A stretch of DNA of 64,000 bases from JAQVEM01 sp964610315 (GTDB taxonomy: Bacteria > Actinomycetota > Humimicrobiia > Humimicrobiales > Humimicrobiaceae), in contig CAZSVM010000012.1 in assembly GCA_964610315.1 (NCBI GenBank), forward strand, positions 1 through 64,000, read 5' to 3'. How positions within the stretch are numbered: the first letter of the stretch is position 1; every line of letters begins with the position of its first letter. This document shows positions 17,051-27,042 of this stretch, one piece after another. The position numbers and the translations under genes were made by a program. A model generated the notes under the pieces. It was not told where the DNA came from. It saw only the letters and a program-made list of their open reading frames with translations, and ran no database searches.

Positions 17051-17941
17051 ATGGTTCTGTTGGTTGGCGCTACCGATTTTCTAGGACCTCCGGTACTGGA
17101 AAAATTATTGAAAAAAGGTTATGAAGTAAGCTGCCTGGTAAGGACATCAAGCGATGCTTCAAAACTGGAGGATACGGCGGGAAAAACAGGTGAAAAGGTT
17201 ACATTCGGTACCGGCACCCTGCAGAGTGCCGATTCCATAATCTCAATTTTAAAAAAGACGGAAAGCGCAGTTTATATGGTTGATCTTGAGTACACCAACC
17301 TTCTGAAAAACTTTCTGGATGCAGCCAGGCGCACCGGGTTGAAAAGAGTCGTTTTTATAAGTTCCACCACAGTGTTAATTCCTCTGGAGAGTAGAGTAAA
17401 GGACCAAAAAACAAACTCCGAAAATCTGATAAAAAGTTCGGGGCTGGATTACACCATATTAAGACCTTCTATGATTTACGGCTCGAAAGATGATAATAAT
17501 TTTTCAAAAATGATTGAATTTATAAAAAGGAGAGGATTTTTTGTAACCTTTGGGAGGGGGAACAATTTAATTCAGCCCATATATATCGGAGATGTGGCCG
17601 GTGCCGTTACCTGTATTCTTGATAATAAGAAAACTTACCGTAAAACTTATAATATAGCTGGTAGAAATCCGGTAAAATATAATAAGATGCTGGAAATGGT
17701 GAGGTTCAAACTAAACAAACAGTTCAAGGTAATAAAGGTTCCTCTTAGGTTGGGTAGATTTTTAATTTCCATTTATGCCCGAATCTCCAAAAATCCCTCT
17801 CTGGTTCCCAGCCAGATAGATAGAATGGGCGTGGATAAGGCGTACTTGTATAAGGAAGCTGCTGCTGATTTCGACTTTGCTCCCACAAGCCTTGAAGTGG
17901 GTCTGGAAAAACTAATAGAAGAATTAGGCAGTAACCGATAA
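17051..17941 (+). CDS. Atypical SDR, NmrA/NAD(P)H-binding family
   Basis: 296 residues. Rossmann motif GATDFLGPPVLEKLL at the N-terminus, FISSTTVLIPLESR in the middle, DYTILRPSMIYG, and a C-terminal domain resembling complex-I-assembly or sugar-nucleotide-binding atypical SDRs. The usual YxxxK pair is not evident, so catalysis is uncertain. Single plus-strand gene after vapBC, convergent with the phosphosugar transferase (26-nt gap, no hairpin). Substrate unknown; a polysaccharide or isoprenoid-related role is possible from context. Confidence 0.7.
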   Translation: MVLLVGATDFLGPPVLEKLLKKGYEVSCLVRTSSDASKLEDTAGKTGEKVTFGTGTLQSADSIISILKKTESAVYMVDLEYTNLLKNFLDAARRTGLKRVVFISSTTVLIPLESRVKDQKTNSENLIKSSGLDYTILRPSMIYGSKDDNNFSKMIEFIKRRGFFVTFGRGNNLIQPIYIGDVAGAVTCILDNKKTYRKTYNIAGRNPVKYNKMLEMVRFKLNKQFKVIKVPLRLGRFLISIYARISKNPSLVPSQIDRMGVDKAYLYKEAAADFDFAPTSLEVGLEKLIEELGSNR

Positions 17942-17967
17942 TTAAAGATAAATTAAAAAATATTTCT

Positions 17968-18540
17968 TCATCTTGCGCCTTTGCCGCTAATTGCCGCTTT
18001 TACCGTAACTAAAATTATCTTTAAATCCAGCCATATGGAAGCATCTTTTATGTATAATTGGTCATACATAACCTTATCCGGAATGGAAAGTTCATCTCTT
18101 CCGCTTATCTGCGCCAGCCCGGTTACTCCGGGCTTGAACTTATCCACCCCTTTTTCTTTCCGCAGTCTTATAAGCAGTTCCTGATTATATAAGGCCGGCC
18201 TGGGCCCTACAAAACTCATTTCTCCTTTTAATATATTTACCAGCTGGGGAATTTCATCGATACTTAATCTCCTTAGAGTTTTCCCCACCCTGGTGTTCAG
18301 TCGGCTACAGCCCATCAATCTATCGGTTGGTATATCGGGAGTACCCTCTTTCATGGTTCTGAATTTGAAAATTGTAAAATACCTGCTGTTTATACCCACT
18401 CTTTTTTGTTTGAATATTACACTTCCCCGGGAATCAACTACAATAACTAAAGGAATAATAATCCAGAGGGGAATAAAAAGCACTATTAGAATAATTGACA
18501 GTACCACATCAAAAATTCTTTTTGCAACTTTGTAAAGCAT
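17968..18540 (-). CDS. Undecaprenyl-phosphate phosphosugar transferase (PglC/WcaJ type)
   Basis: 190 residues, the small monotopic phosphoglycosyltransferase form: an N-terminal re-entrant membrane helix (about 10-32), then KQKRVG, FKFRTM, the Asp-Glu dyad in SIDEIPQL, and KGEMSFVGPRP. It transfers a sugar-1-phosphate from a UDP-sugar to undecaprenyl phosphate, the first committed membrane step of glycan synthesis. Directly downstream of the CapD/PglF-type gene (23 nt), which would supply the UDP-sugar. Confidence 0.92.
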   Translation of the reverse strand: MLYKVAKRIFDVVLSIILIVLFIPLWIIIPLVIVVDSRGSVIFKQKRVGINSRYFTIFKFRTMKEGTPDIPTDRLMGCSRLNTRVGKTLRRLSIDEIPQLVNILKGEMSFVGPRPALYNQELLIRLRKEKGVDKFKPGVTGLAQISGRDELSIPDKVMYDQLYIKDASIWLDLKIILVTVKAAISGKGAR

Positions 18541-18563
18541 AGGCTGTATAAACTTGTTTCCCG

Positions 18564-20486
18564 CTATTCATATAATCTAGGCCACATTTTATTTTCATTG
18601 AAATCCGGGGTAATTTTTTTCAAATCCCTGAACAGATTTTTATAATCATCAACCTGGATCTCTTTTTCAATATTGAACAATATGTTAATTATCTCATCCT
18701 TGTCTAAACCATTTACTTTACCATTGTTTCTGGCTTCATATATGTGCTTGTATTCGGTGGCAACCAGTTCCTCCTCTTCACTCACCAGTTCCTCGTCAAT
18801 TTTTTCTCCGTCCCTTGGGCCGGTGTATTTTATCTCGATATCCTTGCCCGGTTCCATTCCATAAATTCTTATTATGTTTTTTGCCAGGTCCAGTATATTT
18901 ATGGGTTCCCCCATGTCCAGCACAAATATTTCTCCTCCCTTTCCCATTATGCAGGCTTGTATAACCAGCTGGGAGGCTTCCGGTATGGTCATAAAATATC
19001 TTTTCATATCGGGATGAGTTACCCTTACCGGACCGCCAGATTGAATCTGTTCTTTAAAAAGGGGAACCACACTCCCCATACTCCCCAGAACATTTCCAAA
19101 TCTCACGATCATAAAGCGAGTGTTCCTGATCCTGGATAAAGACTGTAGATACTTTTCGGAAAGTAATTTAGATATTCCCATCACATTTCTGGGTTTTACC
19201 GCCTTATCGGTGGAAAGCATAACGAACCTTTTAACTCCAAATTCAATGGAAAGTTTAGCCAGTATTTTAGTACCCAGATAGTTATTTAAAATAGCAGCCT
19301 TCGGATTGAGCTGCATTAAGGGTACGTGCTTATAGGCAGCGGCATGAAATAGTATATCCGGTTTATACTTTCTAAAAACGCTCCTTAAAGCCTGCTTATC
19401 CCTTATGTCCACCACTACCGGAACTGTCGAAATAAACCCAAATTTATTATCAAGCTCCTCCAGTATTAAAAATAAATTATTTTCAGAGTGATCTACCAGT
19501 ATTATTTTTTCCGGCTTAAATCTTATTATCTGCCTGCATATTTCTGAACCTATGGAACCTCCTGCCCCGGTAACCAGAATAACCTTGCTTTTTATTTCAG
19601 ATACTATTTCAGGAATTTTTATGTCTATAACCTCTCTTCCCAGAATATCTTCGATTTCTATATCTCTTACCTGGTAAAGATATACTTTTCCATCAATTAC
19701 CTCATACAAACTGGGTAAAGTTTTGCAGTTTACTCCGGATTCCCTGGCTCTTACCGCTACTTCTTTCCTTATACTACCGGAAGCCGAGGGCATGGCTATT
19801 ATAACTTCATCAATGGAATAATCCTTGATTATATTTTCCATTTTAGATATGGATCCCAGAACGCTGATCCCGTGTATTTTATTTCTTATTTTTGAATAAT
19901 CATCATCTAGAAACCCAACAGGCATATATTCACTATTCTTTTGTCTGATCATTTCGCGGACAATCATTTCTCCGGCATCGCCAGCTCCCACAATCAACAC
20001 CCGTTTCTTTCTGGTACTTAGATTGCCAAATTTCAATTCATTAAAAAATCTCTCTGAAAACTTGGAAATTATTATAAGAATAAGGGTTAAAAGATAATCA
20101 ATTATAAATATACTTCTGGGGAAAAACGGAAAAGAAAAATTTATATTAAGACCAAAAACAGATATTGGATAACTCATGATATAGAAAATAACCGCCAGAA
20201 CTACTGAACCCAGAGTAATAGATTCGATTATAGCTAACATATCCTTTAATGAAGCATACTTCCAGACCCTTCTGTAAGTCCCAAACAACCATAACATGAG
20301 GATTTTAACTACAATTACAATAACCACATACCAGATCATAGATTTGGAATATTGTGAAAAAAGACCGGCGCTGTCTATTAAACCTATCTGGCCCCTTAAA
20401 AAAAAGGAAATTACAAACGATGAAAATATTATTAAGGCATCAAATGCTACCTGTCTTATTATTTTAAAAACAGACCTGTTTTTCAT
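18564..20486 (-). CDS. Membrane UDP-GlcNAc 4,6-dehydratase, PglF/CapD family
   Basis: 640 residues. About four N-terminal transmembrane helices (to about 140), a CoA-binding-like Rossmann domain with LIVGAGDAGEMIVREM, then a second SDR domain with TGAGGSIGSEICRQ and STDKAVKPRNVMGISKLL. In this family the SDR half dehydrates UDP-GlcNAc to a 4-keto-6-deoxy sugar, the route to bacillosamine-like sugars. Full length for the family. ATG start with a weak GAG upstream. Sits between the LCP ligase and the phosphosugar transferase, which suggests one envelope-glycan pathway. Confidence 0.9.
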   Translation of the reverse strand: MKNRSVFKIIRQVAFDALIIFSSFVISFFLRGQIGLIDSAGLFSQYSKSMIWYVVIVIVVKILMLWLFGTYRRVWKYASLKDMLAIIESITLGSVVLAVIFYIMSYPISVFGLNINFSFPFFPRSIFIIDYLLTLILIIISKFSERFFNELKFGNLSTRKKRVLIVGAGDAGEMIVREMIRQKNSEYMPVGFLDDDYSKIRNKIHGISVLGSISKMENIIKDYSIDEVIIAMPSASGSIRKEVAVRARESGVNCKTLPSLYEVIDGKVYLYQVRDIEIEDILGREVIDIKIPEIVSEIKSKVILVTGAGGSIGSEICRQIIRFKPEKIILVDHSENNLFLILEELDNKFGFISTVPVVVDIRDKQALRSVFRKYKPDILFHAAAYKHVPLMQLNPKAAILNNYLGTKILAKLSIEFGVKRFVMLSTDKAVKPRNVMGISKLLSEKYLQSLSRIRNTRFMIVRFGNVLGSMGSVVPLFKEQIQSGGPVRVTHPDMKRYFMTIPEASQLVIQACIMGKGGEIFVLDMGEPINILDLAKNIIRIYGMEPGKDIEIKYTGPRDGEKIDEELVSEEEELVATEYKHIYEARNNGKVNGLDKDEIINILFNIEKEIQVDDYKNLFRDLKKITPDFNENKMWPRLYE

Positions 20487-20523
20487 TGACTCACTTCAAA
20501 GCTAAAGCATAATAATATAAAAC

Positions 20524-22611
20524 CTACTTTATAATATCGCTATAATCTTCTCCTATTATCAATATCAAATCTGCATCAGTCTTATAAAAATCCCAGGTTT
20601 TATTATATTCGTAAATCTCCAAATTATCAAAAACCATTGCCAGTTGCTCAGCTTTTTCTCTGGAATCTTTATTATATATAATTATGCTTTTCTTAAAATC
20701 AAAATTCTCTGCATTGGACAGAGCATATATTCTAAAACCAAAACTCTCCAGATATTTCTCAATTTCACCGGCAGCACCGATTACACCATTACCGTTAAAT
20801 ATTTTTACTTTTGTTTTTCTGGCAATGGTCCTGTCTACAATCTTACCTACATCTATATTCACTTCCAGTGGTATTACACCCTTTTCTGAAAACCAGGTAA
20901 CTCTCTCATGTACCATATCGTATTGTAGAGTATACCTCCCAGCCTTATCAGGTGCTTTTATTTTCATTTTTACCTCAGTTTCCTGGCCATAAGAAATATT
21001 AGTGGGAAGAAGCCCCCTGTCACCATCCCATATAACCACCTCTCCGGTGTCTCTATTAATCCAGTGTGTTCCCAGATCTACTCTTTCTCCTCCTAAAAAT
21101 TCCCAGATTAGAAACCCGGTATTTTTTACTTTAACAGTAACTTCGAACTCCTCACCCGCATCCAGATAATTGGGGGTTTTTCCCTCATCATCATATTCGG
21201 CACCGTAAGAGACATCAACCGATATAAATTTCTCCAGAGGGGGAACTCCCTGAAAAGAAAACCAGGTTACCCCTTCCTGTACCAGATCTATCTGCAAAAT
21301 ATATTCCCCCGGCTCGGAAGGAGATATTACGGTTAGATCAAAAATTACCTCATCGCCCACATTAACTCCATCCTGAAATATAATGCTTCTCTTCCCGTCA
21401 AAAACTACCATTTTTTTACTATTAAAATCTATCCAGTGATAGCCAAGATAAACCGGATTATCGCCATTTTTATTCCACTGGAGAGCACCAGTATTCTTTA
21501 CTTTTATCTTAAATTTGTATTCGGTGTTCTGGGTCATTAAATCTGTTATTTCATCCACCTCCGTATATTCTGCATTATATTTGCTGGCTGGTTCCCCGTT
21601 TATAATTCTCTGCCACATAGCTCTGGCTTCTTCGGTATCCGGAATCTGGACACTAATAGTTCCCTCATTTATCCAGTCCGAATGAGAGGGTATAATAGCT
21701 GTTTCAAAATTTTCGGAATTAAAGGACAGGACCGCTTTTGAATATTTAAGGATGGTTAAAATATCAAGATCCGTTCTTGTATTTTCGGCCAGAATATTAA
21801 AATAGTAAGGGACACTGGATAAATATTTAATATTTAACTTTTGGTTTATCAGTTCTCTAAATAACTGCTGCTGCCTCTGAATTCTGCCGATATCCCCCAG
21901 TTCCGTGGATCTGCTTCTGGTATATGATAAGGCTTGCTCTCCTGTAAGATGGTGATTACCGACAGAAAAATTAGCCCCGCTCTTGGGATCAACCATAGGT
22001 CTGCCAATAGTAATATCTACACCGCCCAGGGCATCAATTAATTCCACAAACCCATCAAAATCAAGGGTTACATAATGATTTACTTCAGCTCCCAGAAAGG
22101 AGTTGATCGTTTTTATCATAAGCTCTTCCCCGCCATAAGCATAGGCAGCGTTTATTTTGTCCTCTCCGTGATCCGGAATTTCAACCAGGCAGTCTCTGGG
22201 AATGGAGAGGACACTGCAGGTATTTCTTTCAGGATTTAAATAAACCAGCATTATAATATCGGCTCTACCTGCATCATTTTCTGCATCTCTGGTATCCCGT
22301 CCCAATATCAGGACGGTAACCGGATCCTCCGGTGATTCTATGGGAGCAAGCATACTTTCAATTTCCGCAGTGGTGCCTAAATTTATGGTCCTGTTTATCG
22401 AATGTATATAATAAAAGAAACCACCCGTACCTATGCCGCCAATAAAAATCAGGGAAGATAATACTATTATTATTACTCTTATATATAAAGGTAATTTTTT
22501 AAATCCCTTACCGGTTATTTTTTTCTTTACATTTTTTTCTACATTGATTTTATTTCCCGCATTGCTTCCATTTTTCGGTTTATTTTTATTTTCTTGTTTA
22601 TCTTTTCTCAT
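20524..22611 (-). CDS. LytR-CpsA-Psr ligase with two internal Ig-like repeats and a LytR_C domain
   Basis: 695 residues. Basic cytoplasmic tail, transmembrane helix about 44-68, LCP domain about 97-260 with ILGRDTRD, GRADIIML, LSIPRD and RSRSTELGDIGRIQRQQ (the conserved Asp/Arg that bind the prenyl pyrophosphate). Then two homologous repeats of about 105 residues, about 364-468 and 488-589. Both have VKNTG, a W, YHW or THW, and VTWFS. A C-terminal LytR_C domain occupies about 600-693. LCP enzymes transfer glycans from undecaprenyl carriers to peptidoglycan, which fits the two genes downstream. The Ig-like insert between LCP and LytR_C is unusual and may bind wall polymer. Confidence 0.9.
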   Translation of the reverse strand: MRKDKQENKNKPKNGSNAGNKINVEKNVKKKITGKGFKKLPLYIRVIIIVLSSLIFIGGIGTGGFFYYIHSINRTINLGTTAEIESMLAPIESPEDPVTVLILGRDTRDAENDAGRADIIMLVYLNPERNTCSVLSIPRDCLVEIPDHGEDKINAAYAYGGEELMIKTINSFLGAEVNHYVTLDFDGFVELIDALGGVDITIGRPMVDPKSGANFSVGNHHLTGEQALSYTRSRSTELGDIGRIQRQQQLFRELINQKLNIKYLSSVPYYFNILAENTRTDLDILTILKYSKAVLSFNSENFETAIIPSHSDWINEGTISVQIPDTEEARAMWQRIINGEPASKYNAEYTEVDEITDLMTQNTEYKFKIKVKNTGALQWNKNGDNPVYLGYHWIDFNSKKMVVFDGKRSIIFQDGVNVGDEVIFDLTVISPSEPGEYILQIDLVQEGVTWFSFQGVPPLEKFISVDVSYGAEYDDEGKTPNYLDAGEEFEVTVKVKNTGFLIWEFLGGERVDLGTHWINRDTGEVVIWDGDRGLLPTNISYGQETEVKMKIKAPDKAGRYTLQYDMVHERVTWFSEKGVIPLEVNIDVGKIVDRTIARKTKVKIFNGNGVIGAAGEIEKYLESFGFRIYALSNAENFDFKKSIIIYNKDSREKAEQLAMVFDNLEIYEYNKTWDFYKTDADLILIIGEDYSDIIK

Positions 22612-22672
22612 TTATATTAATTCAGGTAATAAATTTCCCAATGGACATTAATAAAATAATATTAAATATAGC

Positions 22673-23953
22673 TTATTCCACTATTTTTATATCCGCCCCC
22701 AATAAGCGTAACTTTTCCTCAAAATCCTCATAACCTCTTTTTATATGATATATATCGCTTACTTCCGTAGACCCTTCGGCTACCAGGCCTGCCAGTACCA
22801 TAGCTGCACCGGCCCGGAGATCAAATGACCTCACCGGAGCTCCTGATAATTTATCAACTCCTTTTATAATCGCATGGTGGCTATCAATTTTTACATTGGC
22901 TCCCATTCTGTTTAGCTCATCCACATACATAAACCTGTTTTCGAATACATTTTCGGTTACTATAGATATTCCCGGAACAGTAGATAGAAGAACCGTAATT
23001 ATGGGCTGCAGGTCGGTGGGAAAACCGGGATAGGGAAGGGTACTTATATTTACCGGCTTATAGATACCGGCAGGGCTGTTTACTTTTATATTGTTCTCAT
23101 CCATAACCGTAATATTGGCACCCATTTCTTTTAACTTAAAATAAAACACTTCAAGATTCTTCCATTTTGCATTCTCAATTTCTACTCTGTCTCCGCACAA
23201 AGCTGCTGCCGTAATAAAAGTACCTGCTTCGATACTGTCAGGCATAATTTTATAATCTGTTCCTTTAAGATTTTTGGTACCGCTTATGGTAATACAATCA
23301 GTCCCTGCTCCCCGGATGTTTGCACCCATCGAATTCAAAAAACAGGCCAGATCTACTATTTCCGGCTCCCTTGCTGCATTATTTATAATGGTCCGGCCTT
23401 TTGCAAGACAGGCGGCCATCATTATATTTTCGGTAGCCCCTCTGGAAGGAAAATCAAGATCCATTACAGCGCCGCAAAGTCTGGCTCCGTTTTGGTTACT
23501 GGAGATATGGCAGTTAATATATCCGTGCTCCAGTGAATACTCAGCCCCTAAATCTTTAAAGCCTTTCAAGTGAAGATCAATTTGTCTGGAACCAATATTA
23601 CAACCTCCGGGAATGGCCACTTTAACCTTACCAAACTTACTTAATAATGGTCCGGCCACCAGTATGGAGGCCCTCATCTTTCTAACCAGTTCATAAGGCG
23701 CTTCATAACTGTTAATACTTTCCGGATTAATTTCGATTACTTTACTTTTCCCATTCACATTTACTTCGGCACCAAGGTTCCTGAGTACTTCTATCATAAT
23801 GCTGACATCTTCGATTGCCGGTACATTCCTCAGTATGGTTTTGCTATCTGCCAGTATGGAAGCCGCTATTAGCTTTAATGCGGAATTCTTGGCACCGCTT
23901 ATTTTAACTTTTCCGGACAGTGTCTTTCCACCGTTTATAACAAATTTTTCCAT
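22673..23953 (-). CDS. murA: UDP-N-acetylglucosamine 1-carboxyvinyltransferase
   Basis: First committed enzyme of peptidoglycan synthesis, adding enolpyruvate from PEP to UDP-GlcNAc. 426 residues, normal length. KNSALK is at 22-27, and the catalytic loop PGGCNIGSRQIDLH has the cysteine C118 that fosfomycin alkylates, so intrinsic resistance by Cys-to-Asp exchange is not predicted. AGGAGG precedes the ATG. It follows atpC after 100 nt, an arrangement familiar in Gram-positive genomes. Confidence 0.97.
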   Translation of the reverse strand: MEKFVINGGKTLSGKVKISGAKNSALKLIAASILADSKTILRNVPAIEDVSIMIEVLRNLGAEVNVNGKSKVIEINPESINSYEAPYELVRKMRASILVAGPLLSKFGKVKVAIPGGCNIGSRQIDLHLKGFKDLGAEYSLEHGYINCHISSNQNGARLCGAVMDLDFPSRGATENIMMAACLAKGRTIINNAAREPEIVDLACFLNSMGANIRGAGTDCITISGTKNLKGTDYKIMPDSIEAGTFITAAALCGDRVEIENAKWKNLEVFYFKLKEMGANITVMDENNIKVNSPAGIYKPVNISTLPYPGFPTDLQPIITVLLSTVPGISIVTENVFENRFMYVDELNRMGANVKIDSHHAIIKGVDKLSGAPVRSFDLRAGAAMVLAGLVAEGSTEVSDIYHIKRGYEDFEEKLRLLGADIKIVE

Positions 23954-24053
23954 AAGAGAGATTTCCTCCTAGCAAAAAGTAAAGGCTATTATAACAAATA
24001 AAGGTGAATTAAAAAACAACAGTGTTCCGCTCCCCACGAGTTTGATACGTACT

Positions 24054-24440
24054 TTATTTCCTGAGGGTTTTTAGAGATGCTATAGCTCTGGCTACCTTCT
24101 TTGTTTCTTCTGTAACTTCCTGTATTATCTTGTGTTCTTCTTTTAATTTATCTATGGTTTCCTTTTGCTTCTCGACTGTTGTAATTATTGCTCTTGCAGT
24201 CAGGATATTTGCTTTATTATATAAAAAATCCAGATAACCCCCTTCTATACCTATATACTCAGACCCTTTTTCGTTAACTATTTTCACTATGCCTATTCCC
24301 AGCTGGGTAACGATAGGTAAATGCCCCGGTAATATACCCATGGAGCCGGTTACGGCCGGAATGACTATAGAATCAATTTCTCCCTCATAAATCTGTTCCT
24401 CAGGGGTCACTATGCTTAAATTTATTTTCTTTTCCGGCAT
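24054..24440 (-). CDS. atpC: F-type ATP synthase epsilon subunit
   Basis: 128 residues: N-terminal beta-sandwich (LSIVTPEEQIYEGEIDSIVIPA, GSMGILPGHLPIV) and a C-terminal helical pair. Part of the central stalk, and in bacteria often an inhibitor of ATP hydrolysis. Last gene of the atp set, 74 nt after atpD. Confidence 0.95.
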   Translation of the reverse strand: MPEKKINLSIVTPEEQIYEGEIDSIVIPAVTGSMGILPGHLPIVTQLGIGIVKIVNEKGSEYIGIEGGYLDFLYNKANILTARAIITTVEKQKETIDKLKEEHKIIQEVTEETKKVARAIASLKTLRK

Positions 24441-24514
24441 AATTAATCACTTCCTGAACTAATTTTGCATAGATTTTATATATGCATTTCCCGATTCATT
24501 AACTCTCACTGTTA

Positions 24515-26041
24515 TCACTGCTGCTTATCGCCTGTTACCGGCTCCTGCTGCTTATTATTTTCTCCGCCTTTGCTTTTTTCTTTATTATCTTCAACAGTTT
24601 CCGCCTTCATCCCCTTGGCCTTCTCCTCTACCTCCTCTATGGTTCCTACCATATAAAATGCCTGTTCCGGCAGGTCATCGTATTTGCCCTCCATTATTCT
24701 TTTAAATCCCTCGATAGTATCCTTAATTTTTACGTATCTGCCTTTTTTACCTATAAACTGCTCTGCAGTAAAAAAGGGCTGGGATAAAAACCTTTCCAGC
24801 TTTCTTGCTCTACGCACGGTGAGTTTATCTTCTTCCGAAAGTTCCTCTATTCCCAGAATAGCTATAATATCCTGAAGTTCCTTATTCCTCTGCAGGATTT
24901 CCTTTACCTGCCTGGCTATATAATAGTGCTCATCTCCCACAAACTGAGGATCCAGCATTTGAGATGAAGATTCCATGGGGTCCACTGCCGGATACAGGGC
25001 ATGCTCCGCTATCTGTCTGGAAAGAACTACGGTAGAATCAAGATGAGTAAATACCGTAGCCGGCGCCGGATCGGTTAAATCATCGGCAGGAACGTAAACA
25101 GCCTGGACCGAGGTTATAGAACCCCTCCTGGTAGAGGTTATTCTTTCCTCAAGCTCCCCCATTTCACTGGACAATGTGGGCTGATATCCTACTGCCGAAG
25201 GCATCCTCCCCAGCAGAGTAGATACTTCCTGGCCGGCCTGAACAAACCTGAATATATTATCTATAAAGAGCAGCAGGTCTTTTCCCTCGTAATCTCTGAA
25301 ATATTCAGCCATGGTAAGGCCGGTAAGTGCTACCCTTAACCTGGCTCCGGGGGGTTCGTTCATCTGTCCAAACACCAGAACGGTTTTATCCAGTACATTC
25401 GATTCCTTCATGGCCAGCCACAGGTCGTTACCCTCTCTGGTTCTCTCGCCAACACCGGTAAAAACTGAAAAACCTCCATGCTTTACAGCTATATTATGAA
25501 TCAGTTCCATTATTATTACCGTTTTTCCCACACCGGCTCCCCCAAACATCCCGATCTTTCCGCCTTTAACAAAGGGGCACAGGAGATCTATTACCTTTAC
25601 CCCGGTCTCCAGCAATTCAGTGGTAGGTTCGATATCCTCCAGCGGGGGCGCATCTCTATGAATGGAAAGTTTCCTCGCCGCTTTTACCTTTTCTTTATTT
25701 AAATCGATGGTCTCTCCCAGCACATTAAAAACTCTTCCCAGAGTCTCTTCCCCTACCGGCACCTCGATAGTCTTTCCAGTATTTATTACTTCCATCCCCC
25801 TGTCAAGCCCATCGGTGGCAGACATGGCTATAGCTTTTACCTGGTTATTTCCTATGGACTGCTGGACTTCGGCTACTATTTTCTCCGGTTGCCCTTTTAT
25901 ACCCGCATTTGCCGGTTTGTATATCTCCAGAGCAGTATATATATCGGGGAGCTTTCCCGGCGGAAATTCTATATCCAGTACCGGCCCCCTTATACTCACA
26001 ATTTTACCCTTTCTTTTACTATCTGATTTACCCTCTGCCAT
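24515..26041 (-). CDS. atpD: F-type ATP synthase beta subunit
   Basis: Catalytic subunit, 508 residues, longer than the usual roughly 470. Walker A GGAGVGKT at 167-174, GERTREGNDL, LLFIDNIFRF (Walker B) and ALYPAVDPMESSS are all conserved. The extra length is a hydrophilic, low-complexity C-terminal tail of about 35 residues rich in Lys, Glu, Gln and Asn. GGAGAG lies upstream of the ATG. Confidence 0.97.
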   Translation of the reverse strand: MAEGKSDSKRKGKIVSIRGPVLDIEFPPGKLPDIYTALEIYKPANAGIKGQPEKIVAEVQQSIGNNQVKAIAMSATDGLDRGMEVINTGKTIEVPVGEETLGRVFNVLGETIDLNKEKVKAARKLSIHRDAPPLEDIEPTTELLETGVKVIDLLCPFVKGGKIGMFGGAGVGKTVIIMELIHNIAVKHGGFSVFTGVGERTREGNDLWLAMKESNVLDKTVLVFGQMNEPPGARLRVALTGLTMAEYFRDYEGKDLLLFIDNIFRFVQAGQEVSTLLGRMPSAVGYQPTLSSEMGELEERITSTRRGSITSVQAVYVPADDLTDPAPATVFTHLDSTVVLSRQIAEHALYPAVDPMESSSQMLDPQFVGDEHYYIARQVKEILQRNKELQDIIAILGIEELSEEDKLTVRRARKLERFLSQPFFTAEQFIGKKGRYVKIKDTIEGFKRIMEGKYDDLPEQAFYMVGTIEEVEEKAKGMKAETVEDNKEKSKGGENNKQQEPVTGDKQQ

Positions 26042-26115
26042 AAACTTCTAACTCTCCTTTTACAGCCAATTTTTTCCAAAAAAATATATATTTTTAGCCT
26101 TGAACTTAAATTTTT

Positions 26116-27036
26116 TTAATAACCTGCCTGTTTAAGAGCCTCCACCCCTGAGACAATCTCCGAAATCTCTATGGTTATCTGCTGCTGTCTTACCCTATAG
26201 TATTTTTGAGTTAAATTCCTTATTATATCATCCGCATTATCACTTGAATTTCTCATAGCTGTCATTCTTGCTCCTGTTTCACTGGCAGTAGACTCCAGCA
26301 GTGCCATATAAACAATAGAGTAAATATATTCCGGCAGGAGCGATCTAAAAATTTCCTGAGGGGATGGCTCATACAGGAATTCAGGTGTAATTCTGCAATA
26401 ACTGCCGCCAATCTGAATCAAGTTCTCACTCATTCTCTCGGTCATTATCCCCTCTTCGAATGGAAGAGGGAGAATCTGCTGAGTAGATGGTACCTGTTCG
26501 GCTGCATTTTTAAATCTGGTGTAACATATTATAACCTGACTGACTTCTTTATCTATATAACTCTTGATAATATCGTTAGCAATTCCCCTGGCATCCAAAA
26601 ATTTTGGATGATCGGATAAATTTTCAAATATACGATTCATCTCCATACCGGCATACCTGAAATAATTTTTACCTTTGGTACCTATTATATCCAGTATTAC
26701 TTTCTTACCTTTACTCTCCGCTTCTTTTATAGTCCTTTCGATTAATCTTATTACATTCGAATTATAACCTCCGCAAAGCCCTCTATCTGCAGTAATACCT
26801 ATAATCAGTACCGGTTTTTTATCCTCATTCTTATCCATCAAAGGGTTGGATACCGGAGAAAAGCAAACAATATCATCGATAAAATCTTCCAGTTTTTTAA
26901 TAAAGGGTCTTGCTTCCAGAATTCTTCTCTGGTCCGTTTTGATTTTGGAAGAAGCAATCATTTCCATTGCTCTGGTTATTTTTCTGGTATTTTTTATTCT
27001 GGTTAATCTGTCTTTTATATTTTTTGTCTGATCCAA
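26116..27036 (-). CDS. atpG: F-type ATP synthase gamma subunit
   Basis: 306 residues, rotor shaft. N-terminal coiled-coil start KDRLTRIKNTRKITRAMEMI and the C-terminal SETGARMTAMRNSSDNA with the closing coiled coil are typical. The central GITADRGLCGGYN is conserved. Separated by 6 nt from atpA and 74 nt from atpD. Confidence 0.96.
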   Translation of the reverse strand: MDQTKNIKDRLTRIKNTRKITRAMEMIASSKIKTDQRRILEARPFIKKLEDFIDDIVCFSPVSNPLMDKNEDKKPVLIIGITADRGLCGGYNSNVIRLIERTIKEAESKGKKVILDIIGTKGKNYFRYAGMEMNRIFENLSDHPKFLDARGIANDIIKSYIDKEVSQVIICYTRFKNAAEQVPSTQQILPLPFEEGIMTERMSENLIQIGGSYCRITPEFLYEPSPQEIFRSLLPEYIYSIVYMALLESTASETGARMTAMRNSSDNADDIIRNLTQKYYRVRQQQITIEISEIVSGVEALKQAGY

Positions 27037-27042
27037 ATATTA

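Noticed and set aside
22673..23953. AroA (EPSP synthase) instead of MurA
   Set aside because: The GGCNIGSRQIDLH cysteine loop and the location after atpC are MurA features.
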